DNA from: Gammaproteobacteria bacterium
GTDB taxonomy: Bacteria > Pseudomonadota > Gammaproteobacteria > Enterobacterales > Kangiellaceae
Assembly (NCBI GenBank): GCA_013373545.1
Contig: JABXHQ010000057.1
Span: forward strand, 1 to 49,400
DNA: 49,400 nucleotides
Direction of reading: 5' to 3'
Part shown: piece after piece, positions 28,799 through 36,356 of the stretch
How positions within the stretch are numbered: position 1 is the stretch's first letter
Layout of the letters: each line of letters begins with the position of its first letter
Notes under the pieces: model-generated
The model's input: only the letters and a program-made list of their open reading frames with translations
Told to the model about the DNA's origin: nothing
Databases searched by the model: none
Position numbers and translations under genes: made by a program

Positions 28799-28971
28799 AT
28801 CTTCGTCAGCAAAAATGGTTAGCCGCGATTGTATTTGGCATAGCGGCGCTTTTAATGATTGGGATAGCAGCACCGTGGCTGCCGGGTGAGCACAGCCATG
28901 GTGCGATAGGTTTAATATTATTGGTCGTTGCGGCTGTAGTGCTGCGCCGCTCAATCAATCGTTCTTCTTAG
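28795..28971 (+). CDS. Small membrane protein, 58 residues, unknown
   Basis: An open frame starting MNLRQQKWLAAIVFGIAALL and ending LRRSINRSS. Two hydrophobic helices flank a short loop with PGEHSHG. The ATG overlaps the DUF423 stop (ATGA), the pattern of a coupled gene. The last 17 bases overlap the convergent lipoprotein gene. I do not recognise a family; coding status rests on overlap and membrane-protein composition. Confidence 0.6.
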   Translation: MNLRQQKWLAAIVFGIAALLMIGIAAPWLPGEHSHGAIGLILLVVAAVVLRRSINRSS

Positions 28972-29161
28972 TGTTCTTTCGTTTTAGCGGTGGGTTGATC
29001 CAAATGACATCGACGCGTTGGTTGGATAACCTTGCCGCAGTTTCAACCGATTTGACTTTGTCGGTGTCAACCACATAACCGCTGGTTGCCGAATGCTGGG
29101 TGCAGGCGGTCAAAGATACAGCTAATAACCCTAGGGTTAGTCGTAGTAATAAAGTTTTCAT
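28955..29161 (-). CDS. Small lipoprotein, unknown function
   Basis: A 68-residue lipoprotein: signal peptide MKTLLLRLTLGLLAVSLTAC with lipobox LTAC (Cys20), then a short polar mature part with WINPPLKRKNTKKND at the end. GGAGGT lies 7 bases before ATG 29161, which decides the start over an upstream TTG at 29176. No family recognised. Confidence 0.72.
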   Translation of the reverse strand: MKTLLLRLTLGLLAVSLTACTQHSATSGYVVDTDKVKSVETAARLSNQRVDVIWINPPLKRKNTKKND

Positions 29162-29281
29162 AGCAGTCACCTCCAACTATTAAATTAGCCTATTGCAGGC
29201 GACTGTTACAAAGAAAACAGTGGGCTGAAAACCTTTAATTTTTCTTTAATTCATCTGCGCTCTAAGTGCATTTATGGTCAT

Positions 29282-29845
29282 TCATTTGCGGTCTAAAAAA
29301 CGCTGTATGTAGTGATCAATGCTTACCCAACGGCCTGGCCCCTGTGTCAGCAGTACCCATAAAAACAGCAAGTAGATTACAGAGAATTCGACGCCATTAT
29401 TAAGTATCACCCAAGCGCCTTTTTCTGTTAACCAGTCGTAGTGGCCATAATCGGCTAATAACGCACGACCGCGTTCGAGGCGTATCGCAATTTCTGGATC
29501 GTTACCGGAAGCAATCGCAGACCAGCCGTAATCGAGATGGACGCTAAAAATGGCGACCAACATGACAATGATTAATGGCAGCGAAATTAAGCGCGTGGCA
29601 AAACCCACGAGTAGCAAAAATGCTCCGACTAATTCAGTTAGTGCGGCGGTGTACGCCATTAGTGTTGGCAATGGAATACCTAAACTGGTAAACCAGTCTG
29701 CCGTACCCTCAATGTTGGCAAATTTGGTCATACCGGCTTGATAAAAAGCACAGAAAAGCAGTACTCGTATGGCTAAATAGAGGAGCGGAGAAAAGGCTTC
29801 CACTGCGCGTAACAGGCGTTGGTAGGCAAGGAATATTTGTGTCAT
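29282..29845 (-). CDS. DoxX family membrane protein
   Basis: A 187-residue protein with four predicted helices. Family pattern: RVLLFCAFYQAGMTKFANIEGTADWFTSLGIP, then LTELVGAFLLLVGFATRL. DoxX-like proteins are varied and often sit beside sigma factor genes or redox and copper-linked genes; here an ECF sigma gene is divergent 108 bases away. None of the usual DUF692/DUF2063 partners is present. Confidence 0.88.
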   Translation of the reverse strand: MTQIFLAYQRLLRAVEAFSPLLYLAIRVLLFCAFYQAGMTKFANIEGTADWFTSLGIPLPTLMAYTAALTELVGAFLLLVGFATRLISLPLIIVMLVAIFSVHLDYGWSAIASGNDPEIAIRLERGRALLADYGHYDWLTEKGAWVILNNGVEFSVIYLLFLWVLLTQGPGRWVSIDHYIQRFLDRK

Positions 29846-29953
29846 TATGCGTGCTCATTTAGTGAATGTTTGTGTAATAGATGAATCAATCGGCAGAATG
29901 TTGCAAATTTTTTTTGCACTTAACGGATCTATCAGCAAAGTAAAGAGGCATAG

Positions 29954-30577
29954 GTGAGTAAAAAAATCGACAATACATCATTGCCTTCAGATGAAGTTAT
30001 CATTAAAGCGCTGGCTGCGTATGACTCGAAAATGTTCGAGAAATTGTCGCAAGCTTGGTATTCAACAATGTATTACGTGGCGGCATCGATTGTCGGCGAA
30101 GCTATTGCCGATGAGGTTATTCAAGAATCTTGGTTGTCCGTTATTCGTAGCTTAAGTCAGTTTCAACGACGCTCCAGTCTGAAAAGTTGGGTGATGCGAA
30201 TTGTGGCGAATGAAGCAAAAACACGATTGCGTAAAGAGTCGCGCATGATCTCGATGGATCAATATGACAATTGGCATGGAGAAGACCGGTTTGATCAAAG
30301 TGGTCATTGGCTCGACCAGCAAAGCGCATGGCACAGTGATGCACCCGACGATATTCTACAAGCTGAAGAGCTTAATAATTGCATTCAAAAGCACCTTGCA
30401 CTGTTGCCTGAAAGCCAACGCGTTGCGCTTACCCTGCGTGAAAGTAAAAGTCATTCTTTGGAGCAAATCTGTAACATTTTGGAAGTTAGCTCGTCTAACG
30501 TAAGAGTTTTAATGCATCGGGCGCGAGACAGAATTTTACAGGTTATTCAACGTTTTGAGCGAGAAGGCAAGTGTTAG
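29954..30577 (+). CDS. ECF-type RNA polymerase sigma factor
   Basis: A 207-residue protein with region 2 (MFEKLSQAWYSTMYYVAASIVGEAIADEVIQESWLSVIRSL, SLKSWVMRIVANEAKTRLRKE) and region 4 (LPESQRVALTLRESKSHSLEQICNILEVSSSNVRVLMHRARDRIL). Start is GTG at 29954, preceded by AGAGG. The gene overlaps the small zinc-motif anti-sigma gene by 7 bases. Target promoters cannot be told from this window. Confidence 0.92.
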   Translation: MSKKIDNTSLPSDEVIIKALAAYDSKMFEKLSQAWYSTMYYVAASIVGEAIADEVIQESWLSVIRSLSQFQRRSSLKSWVMRIVANEAKTRLRKESRMISMDQYDNWHGEDRFDQSGHWLDQQSAWHSDAPDDILQAEELNNCIQKHLALLPESQRVALTLRESKSHSLEQICNILEVSSSNVRVLMHRARDRILQVIQRFEREGKC

Positions 30578-30825
30578 GTATTCCCAGTTGTAAACAAGTG
30601 ACCGAATTAAGCAGCTTACAGCTAGATGAGTCGCTGCCTAGGCTGCAGCGGGTAGCACTGCGGGTGCATTTAATGATGTGCCAGTCCTGTCGCCGTTACG
30701 TGAAACAGATGGAGTTGACCAGTGATATTGTACAGCGCTGGCTAACCCGACGTGAAATGCCGGAGGCGGTTAAACAGCGCTTATTAGCGCAATGGCGCGA
30801 GCAACGCCCGCAAGACCCATCGTAA
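30571..30825 (+). CDS. Short cytoplasmic zinc-type anti-sigma factor
   Basis: An 84-residue protein with a GTG start inside the end of the sigma gene. The ZAS signature HxxxCxxC is present in HLMMCQSC, with an earlier Cys in SCKQ. There is no membrane helix, so it would be a soluble anti-sigma responding to a cytoplasmic signal such as redox state or zinc. Overlap with the sigma gene supports pairing. Very short compared with most anti-sigma factors. Confidence 0.8.
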   Translation: MLGIPSCKQVTELSSLQLDESLPRLQRVALRVHLMMCQSCRRYVKQMELTSDIVQRWLTRREMPEAVKQRLLAQWREQRPQDPS

Positions 30826-30831
30826 TTGAGA

Positions 30832-31164
30832 CTATTGCTGTAACTCCGCTGGAATTTCAAAATCACCAACGACTTTGGTTAATTTTTCCTCAACGAAATA
30901 AACCGTTAACTCCGTGCGCACTTCTTCGCCGGATTGGCCATTTTTAGTGGTGTTGAGGTAGTACCAAGTATTATCCGAGAAACTATCTTGAATGATGGGG
31001 CGGCCTAATAAGTATTGCACCTGTCCTTTGGTCATCCCTTTGCGTAACTGAGATACATGTTTTTGCTCGACGATGTTGCCTTGGCGAATGCTCATCTTAT
31101 AAATTGAACATGCCGATAACATCATGATGATGGAGATAAGGGTAACTAAGCGAAGTTTTTGCAT
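30832..31164 (-). CDS. bamE: Outer membrane protein assembly factor BamE
   Basis: A 110-residue lipoprotein (lipobox LSAC, Cys19) with the SmpA/OmlA core: VSQLRKGMTKGQVQYLLGRPIIQDSFSDNTWYYL. BamE is a helper of the BAM complex that inserts outer membrane beta-barrels. The open frame starts nine codons upstream, but ATG 31164 has GAGAGG just before it and gives a proper signal peptide. Divergent from fur, the usual gammaproteobacterial arrangement. Confidence 0.95.
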   Translation of the reverse strand: MQKLRLVTLISIIMMLSACSIYKMSIRQGNIVEQKHVSQLRKGMTKGQVQYLLGRPIIQDSFSDNTWYYLNTTKNGQSGEEVRTELTVYFVEEKLTKVVGDFEIPAELQQ

Positions 31165-31270
31165 GATCCTCTCGTATTTATGCAATTTCATTTTGGTTTC
31201 GACCGCTAAACTGCGTATTATATCCCTTATTGATGAATATGCTATGAATTAAATCGAAAAGGGGCAATCC

Positions 31271-31675
31271 TTGGACAATCAACAACTCAAAAAAGCCGGC
31301 CTAAAGATTACCTTACCTCGGGTCAAAATTTTGCAGATTTTGGAAAATAGTGACGATCCGCATATGAGCGCGGAAGATGTCTATAAAGCTCTAATGGACG
31401 CGGATGAAGAAGTGGGCTTAGCCACGGTATATCGAGTATTGACCCAATTTGAGCAAGCTGGCTTGGTCATTCGCAATAACTTTGAAGGCGGGCATTCGGT
31501 GTTTGAGTTAGATCGTGGCGAGCATCATGATCATATGGTCTGTTTGCAGTCCGGCAAAGTCATTGAGTTTCACAGCGAAGAAATTGAAAAGCTGCAAAAA
31601 GAAATTGCCGAACAGCACGGTTATCGCCTCGTTGAGCACTCGTTAGTGCTTTATGTTGAGCCTAAAGACGAGTAA
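31271..31675 (+). CDS. fur: Ferric uptake regulator Fur
   Basis: A 134-residue Fur. N-terminal winged helix (LKKAGLKITLPRVKILQIL, GLATVYRVLTQFEQAGLV) and the metal-binding HHDHMVC. Only one Cys remains in the CxxC position (CLQS), as in Pseudomonas-type Fur. It represses iron uptake genes when loaded with iron. The start is TTG at 31271: the frame is closed by TAA at 31250-31252, no ATG is available, and AAAAGGGG is well spaced. Ends 3 bases before recN. Confidence 0.96.
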   Translation: MDNQQLKKAGLKITLPRVKILQILENSDDPHMSAEDVYKALMDADEEVGLATVYRVLTQFEQAGLVIRNNFEGGHSVFELDRGEHHDHMVCLQSGKVIEFHSEEIEKLQKEIAEQHGYRLVEHSLVLYVEPKDE

Positions 31676-31678
31676 TTT

Positions 31679-33340
31679 TTAGGGCGTCTCAATTAACTCT
31701 TGAGCATGCTTAATGGTTGATGCGGTAATCGATTGGCCGCCTACCATACGCGCAATTTCTTGTACCCGTTGTTCGCCAGTTAAACTGATCATAGCGGTTT
31801 CCGTGTTGTTGTTACCACGCGATTTTTCAGCCAACAGATGTTGCTGCCCTTTAGCCGCGACCTGTGGCTGGTGGGTAACGCACAATACTTGAGCATGTTG
31901 CGCAATTTTAGCCAGCATGCGTCCGACTATATCGGCGGTTTGACCGCCGATGCCAACATCGACTTCATCAAAGATTAGCGTCGGCGTAATGCGTTGCTGA
32001 GCGGTAATCACTTGAATCGCCAAGCTAATGCGTGACAATTCACCCCCCGATGCGACTTTGTTTAATGCTTGCAAGGGCTGACCAGGATTTGCGGTGACTT
32101 GAAACTCTAATTGATCTAGGCCATGGCGGTTGATGTGTTGCCCTGGCGCGCTAAAGTCGACGGCAAACTGTCCGCCTTCCATGCCTAGTTGCTGCATTTG
32201 CGCGCTGACCTGCTTGGCAAGCTCTAGCGCAGCTTTCTGGCGCTTTTTCGACAGCGATAATGCGGCTTGTTGATAATCATCTTCAATTTGATCCAACTCA
32301 ATGAGCAGCTGCTCATTGTTGTCATTGTCAGCGGTGAGTTGTTGTAACTCATTAGCGATTGCGCGTTCGACTGCGGGTAACTCAACCAACTCACAATGGT
32401 GTTTACGACTCAAGTCAAATAAGGTGGCAAGGCGCTCATTGAGCTCTTCTAGTTGTCGTGGATCAAGTTCTAGCGAGTCTTGGTAATGGCGCAGCTCGCT
32501 ACGCATTTCCTCTAAGTTGTTACAGGCACTGGCTAGCAGATCAAAAGCGGCGGTTAGCTGAGTATCTTTACGCTGCAGACGTGATAATTCTTCGCGCCAA
32601 TGTTGCAACTGTCCCAACAGATCGCCGTCCTGATCAAATAATTCAGACATCATACCGCAAGCCGCATCGGTGAGTTCTTGTAAGTGGCTCGCGCGCGCGT
32701 GCTCTGATTCTAACTCGCTAATGCTGTTGGCGGATAATTTGAGCGCACTTAGCTCGTCGAGTTGGTAGGCGAGTAATTCGCTGCGCTCTTGGCGCTGAGT
32801 TTGCGACTGCTGCAAAGTGTCGAGCTTCTTCTTGATTTTTTGGTAGCGCGTCGCGAGTTCAGCAACCCGTTGCAATAATGCGTCATCAGATACTAATTGG
32901 TCTAATAGTTCGAGTTGGATGCTTGGTTTGAGCAATGATTGGTGGGCGTGTTGGCCGTGAATATCCACCAGTTTGTCGCCGAGTTGGGAGAGCATAGCAA
33001 GCGTGGCAGGGGTGCCATTAATAAAACATTTTGAACGTCCTTCGCGAGCTACAACGCGGCGTAATATGCATTCTCCGTCGGCGTCGAGTTCATGCTCTTC
33101 GAGCCAATCGATGGCCGGTGCATCAGCGGCGAGTTGAAAGCTGGCGGTGATCTCCGCTTTTTCTTGGCCAAAACGCACCATGGAGGACTCCGCGCGTTCG
33201 CCAAGGGCGAGGCCTAAGGCATCAATAACAATGGATTTTCCGGCACCGGTTTCACCGGTAATAACCGTCATGCCTTGTTTAAACTCTAAAGACAGCTGCT
33301 CAATGAGAGCAAAGTTCTTAATTTGAATGGTCGCCAGCAT
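31679..33340 (-). CDS. recN: DNA repair protein RecN
   Basis: A 553-residue SMC-like ATPase. Walker A GETGAGKSIVIDALGLALGERA at the start, long coiled coil in the middle (about 155-365), and the C-terminal ABC signature ASGGELSRISLAIQV with Walker B TLIFDEVDVGIGG. RecN acts in double-strand break repair by holding DNA ends or sister duplexes. GGTGG precedes the ATG. Convergent with fur. No LexA box was searched reliably. Confidence 0.97.
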   Translation of the reverse strand: MLATIQIKNFALIEQLSLEFKQGMTVITGETGAGKSIVIDALGLALGERAESSMVRFGQEKAEITASFQLAADAPAIDWLEEHELDADGECILRRVVAREGRSKCFINGTPATLAMLSQLGDKLVDIHGQHAHQSLLKPSIQLELLDQLVSDDALLQRVAELATRYQKIKKKLDTLQQSQTQRQERSELLAYQLDELSALKLSANSISELESEHARASHLQELTDAACGMMSELFDQDGDLLGQLQHWREELSRLQRKDTQLTAAFDLLASACNNLEEMRSELRHYQDSLELDPRQLEELNERLATLFDLSRKHHCELVELPAVERAIANELQQLTADNDNNEQLLIELDQIEDDYQQAALSLSKKRQKAALELAKQVSAQMQQLGMEGGQFAVDFSAPGQHINRHGLDQLEFQVTANPGQPLQALNKVASGGELSRISLAIQVITAQQRITPTLIFDEVDVGIGGQTADIVGRMLAKIAQHAQVLCVTHQPQVAAKGQQHLLAEKSRGNNNTETAMISLTGEQRVQEIARMVGGQSITASTIKHAQELIETP

Positions 33341-33437
33341 AATTTACCACCTAACGCGATTGATGCGCCTAGTGTAATGGCAATAATGGCGTTTGTCAGC
33401 GATTTTTTGCTATTTGTATGAGTAGTTGTTTCGCCAG

Positions 33438-34337
33438 CTACAATTTTGAGCCCCAACCCAATTTGGTCCGTAGTACTTCATAGTAGTCATGGTTTTTGGG
33501 GTGCAAAATACGTAGGGCTAACGGGTGTTTTTTGATGCGAATGCGATCACTGGGTGCAAGACTCATATTCTCCTGGCCGTCACAACTTACCATAGGGGAG
33601 TGCCGACTATCCTGGGCAATGACCAGCTCGACGACGCTATTTGCATCAATGACAATCGGACGACTCGACAATGTATGGGGGAACATCGGAACCAAAACCA
33701 TAGCGTCTACTTTGGGTGAAATGATTGGGCCACCGCCAGAAAGCGCATACGCGGTTGAGCCGGTAGGCGTTGAGACAATTAAACCATCTGAGCGCTGGCT
33801 ATAAACAAACTGATCATCAATAAAGAGTTCAAACTCTAGCATTTTGGAGATTTCGCCGGGATGAATGACCACCTCGTTTACCGCCGTTGAGTTTCCGATG
33901 ACACTGCCATCACGAATCACTTCAGCATTTAAAATGTAGCGTTGTTCTTCATCAAACTGTCCCTGCAAAACTTCACTGATGCGTTCAACCACTTCAGTAG
34001 GGCGAACGTCAGTGAGAAAACCTAAGTGCCCGCGGTTGATCCCGACCATGGGAACTTGATGTTGAATTTGAGTTCGTCCAGCATTGAGCATACTGCCGTC
34101 ACCGCCGACAACCACAATAAGGTCAACTTGCTTACCGAGCTCGCTGCGCGGTATGAAGGTGGCATCTTGTGAGACTAAATCGTCAGCCAAAGACTGCTGG
34201 ACCCATAATCGGCAGCCTAACGATAGCAAATGATCATGCAGAGTTTGGATGGTTTCGGCTGCTTGTGGGTTTTGGGGTTTGCCAACAATACCAATATTTT
34301 GGAACTGCAAGGCCTGCGCGCTTGACCTGAGTGTCAT
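33438..34337 (-). CDS. nadK: NAD kinase
   Basis: A 299-residue enzyme that phosphorylates NAD to NADP. GGDGSMLNAGR (the GGDG active-site motif), NRGHLGFLTD and the conserved SGGGPIISPKVDAMVLVPMFPHTLSSRPIV region are all visible. GGAGA precedes the ATG. It is upstream of recN on the same strand, 97 bases apart, and divergent from hrcA by 180 bases, the standard order in many gammaproteobacteria. Confidence 0.97.
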   Translation of the reverse strand: MTLRSSAQALQFQNIGIVGKPQNPQAAETIQTLHDHLLSLGCRLWVQQSLADDLVSQDATFIPRSELGKQVDLIVVVGGDGSMLNAGRTQIQHQVPMVGINRGHLGFLTDVRPTEVVERISEVLQGQFDEEQRYILNAEVIRDGSVIGNSTAVNEVVIHPGEISKMLEFELFIDDQFVYSQRSDGLIVSTPTGSTAYALSGGGPIISPKVDAMVLVPMFPHTLSSRPIVIDANSVVELVIAQDSRHSPMVSCDGQENMSLAPSDRIRIKKHPLALRILHPKNHDYYEVLRTKLGWGSKL

Positions 34338-34517
34338 GGTGGGCGTCTCCTACTGACGCAAACGTTTTTCCATATTATGTTTGCACTCTAACTGTTAACC
34401 CCTTGATGATTCAAGAATAATCTTTGCCCTTACCGGCTATTAACCCTAGCCGCAATCATTGCTACTATAAATAGCTAAAGTGGATCTATGGTTGTATCGA
34501 GTTTGATAAGGAGCGCC

Positions 34518-35552
34518 ATGTCACTAAGTTCGCGAGCTCACCAGTTAATGAAAGTATTGGTTGAGCAGTATCTTCATACGGGGCAACCGATAGGCTCTGG
34601 TCGTTTGGCTAAGTTGTCGCGATTGTCAGTCAGTTCTGCGACTATTCGCAATGTCATGGCTGAACTAGAGCAACAAGGATTAGTCGAGTCGCCGCATACT
34701 TCCGCCGGACGAGTGCCTACGGATCAAGGCTTTCGCTTGTTTGTCGATCATTTGTTGACCATGCGCAAACCGACACCAGCGCAAATTAATGCCATCGCTG
34801 CGCAGCTGGATCCTCGCCACACCACGCAAGATATGCTGTCACAAACATCGCGCATGCTAGCCGAGTTAACGTCGATGGCAGGGCTGGTAAAGTTACCGTC
34901 ACGCCAAATTACCAAAATTAAACATATTGAATTTATGCCGCTCACAGAGAAACGGATACTCGTGGTATTGGTGCTCGATGATCATGAAGTGCAAAACCGA
35001 GTTATTGTAAGCGAGCAGCCTTTCTCACCTGAGCAGCTGGTCGCGGCTACTAATTTTGTTAACCAACATTTAGCCGGCAAAGACTTGAGCAGCGCCCGCA
35101 GCACCCTGGTGCAGAAGATGACCGCGGAAAAAGAGCGCCTAAACGACATGATGCAGTTTGCTCTGACTTTGGCTGAGTCAAGTTTAGCGACCACTGAAGT
35201 TGACGATGATTATCACCTCTCTGGCGATGGCAAACTGATTGACATGGCCGAAAATGAGCATGATTTATCGCGTTTGAAGGCGGTGTTTGCCGCTTTTCAG
35301 CAAAAGCAGGAGGTGCTTGCGTTGTTAAACAAGGCGATTGCGGCACCTGGCGTGCAAATCTTTATCGGAGAAGAGTGCGCCAGCGAGGGGTTGGCTTCGT
35401 GCAGTGTGGTGACAGCCCCTTATCAGATTGAAGGAGAGCCGGTCGGCGTACTAGCGGTAGTGGGCCCAACACGGATGCATTATGACCAAGTGATCCCGAT
35501 AGTCGACATTACCGCGAAAATATTGTCATCAGCCTTGAATCATTCCGAGTAG
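34518..35552 (+). CDS. hrcA: Heat-inducible transcription repressor HrcA
   Basis: A 344-residue repressor with N-terminal winged helix (LSVSSATIRNVMAELEQQGLVESPHTSAGRVPTDQGFRLFVD), a GAF-like middle domain and a C-terminal part ending VDITAKILSSALNH. It binds CIRCE and depends on GroEL for folding. ATG 34518 follows AAGGAG; the frame opens ten codons earlier without a site. No full CIRCE lies upstream, only a half-like TTTGCACTC at 34380-34388. The perfect CIRCE in this window is at groES. Confidence 0.96.
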   Translation: MSLSSRAHQLMKVLVEQYLHTGQPIGSGRLAKLSRLSVSSATIRNVMAELEQQGLVESPHTSAGRVPTDQGFRLFVDHLLTMRKPTPAQINAIAAQLDPRHTTQDMLSQTSRMLAELTSMAGLVKLPSRQITKIKHIEFMPLTEKRILVVLVLDDHEVQNRVIVSEQPFSPEQLVAATNFVNQHLAGKDLSSARSTLVQKMTAEKERLNDMMQFALTLAESSLATTEVDDDYHLSGDGKLIDMAENEHDLSRLKAVFAAFQQKQEVLALLNKAIAAPGVQIFIGEECASEGLASCSVVTAPYQIEGEPVGVLAVVGPTRMHYDQVIPIVDITAKILSSALNHSE

Positions 35553-35561
35553 CCCCCATAT
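35534..35561 (+). promoter_or_regulatory. Probable sigma-32-type promoter of grpE
   Basis: CTTGAA (35534-35539), 14 bases, CCCCATAT (35554-35561): a near-perfect heat-shock promoter. It overlaps the last codons of hrcA and lies about 80 bases before the grpE start. It would allow grpE to be induced independently of hrcA. Confidence 0.8.
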
Positions 35562-35640
35562 ACCCGATCATTGAAATTTTTTGGCCGCAGCTGAGCTGCG
35601 ATATTGACCATTACGAGTAAGTGATAAACGGGGAATTGCG

Positions 35641-36216
35641 ATGTCTGAGCAAACGCAAAACGAAGCCGAAGCCGCGGCAACTGAAGAAACGGTGACGCCA
35701 GAGTCGAGTGCGAGCCAAGAGCCCAATCTAGAGTTAGCTGAGCAAGTAGCAGCATTAACCGCAGAAGTGGTTGAGTTAAAAGAACGCGCATTGCGCGCCC
35801 AAGCGGAAGCGGACAATGTTCGGCGCCGTGCTGAGCGCGATGTTCAAAGCGCACACAAGTTTGCCTTGGAAGGCTTCGTCGAGGCGCTGTTGCCGATTAT
35901 CGATAGTCTTGAGCAAGGCTTGCAGCAGCCGGCTGAGAATGATGAGTCGAAAGCTCTGAAAGAAGGCATGGACCTAACCTTAAAAATGTTTGTGGATGCA
36001 CTGGCCAAGAAAAATGTTGTGCAAATGGATCCACAGGGTGAAGTGTTTAATCCTGAGCTGCATGAAGCAATGTCGATGCAAGAAAATAGTGAGTTCGAAC
36101 CGAACACTATTATTGCGGTTTTCCAAAAAGGCTATTCTCTGAATGGCCGGGTTGTACGTCCCGCTCGAGTGGTGGTCAATAAAGCCAAGCCGGCGAATAT
36201 CGATCAAAAAGTTTAA
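35641..36216 (+). CDS. grpE: Nucleotide exchange factor GrpE
   Basis: A 191-residue protein: an acidic disordered N-terminus, long coiled coil ([33 protein letters not shown]), then a head domain with [27 protein letters not shown] and [16 protein letters not shown]. It releases ADP from DnaK. Preceded by a sigma-32-type promoter and GGGG ribosome site. Confidence 0.97.
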   Translation: MSEQTQNEAEAAATEETVTPESSASQEPNLELAEQVAALTAEVVELKERALRAQAEADNVRRRAERDVQSAHKFALEGFVEALLPIIDSLEQGLQQPAENDESKALKEGMDLTLKMFVDALAKKNVVQMDPQGEVFNPELHEAMSMQENSEFEPNTIIAVFQKGYSLNGRVVRPARVVVNKAKPANIDQKV

Positions 36217-36238
36217 CGGACAAATTTTCTTGGGGACG

Positions 36239-36266
36239 CTTGAATTGATCAAAAAAGCCCCAAAAT
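36239..36266 (+). promoter_or_regulatory. Possible sigma-32-type promoter of dnaK
   Basis: CTTGAA (36239-36244), 13 bases, CCCCAAAAT (36258-36266). The -35 is perfect; the -10 departs from CCCCATnT after CCCCA. It lies about 90 bases before the dnaK ATG in the grpE-dnaK gap. No CIRCE is present in this gap. Confidence 0.55.
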
Positions 36267-36356
36267 AAAGAAACAAGACAATTTTTGTGGTTATTACGGC
36301 TTGCTAGGCAGCCGCGAAGAATCCAGTAACACGATTTTAGATTTTGGAGATGTAAA

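Noticed and set aside
29282-30825. DoxX plus ECF sigma as part of a copper-binding bufferin-type operon
   Set aside because: The defining DUF2282, DUF692 and DUF2063 genes are not present nearby.
34380-34388. TTTGCACTC before hrcA as a CIRCE element
   Set aside because: Only one half resembles CIRCE; the partner arm GAGTGCTAA is absent.
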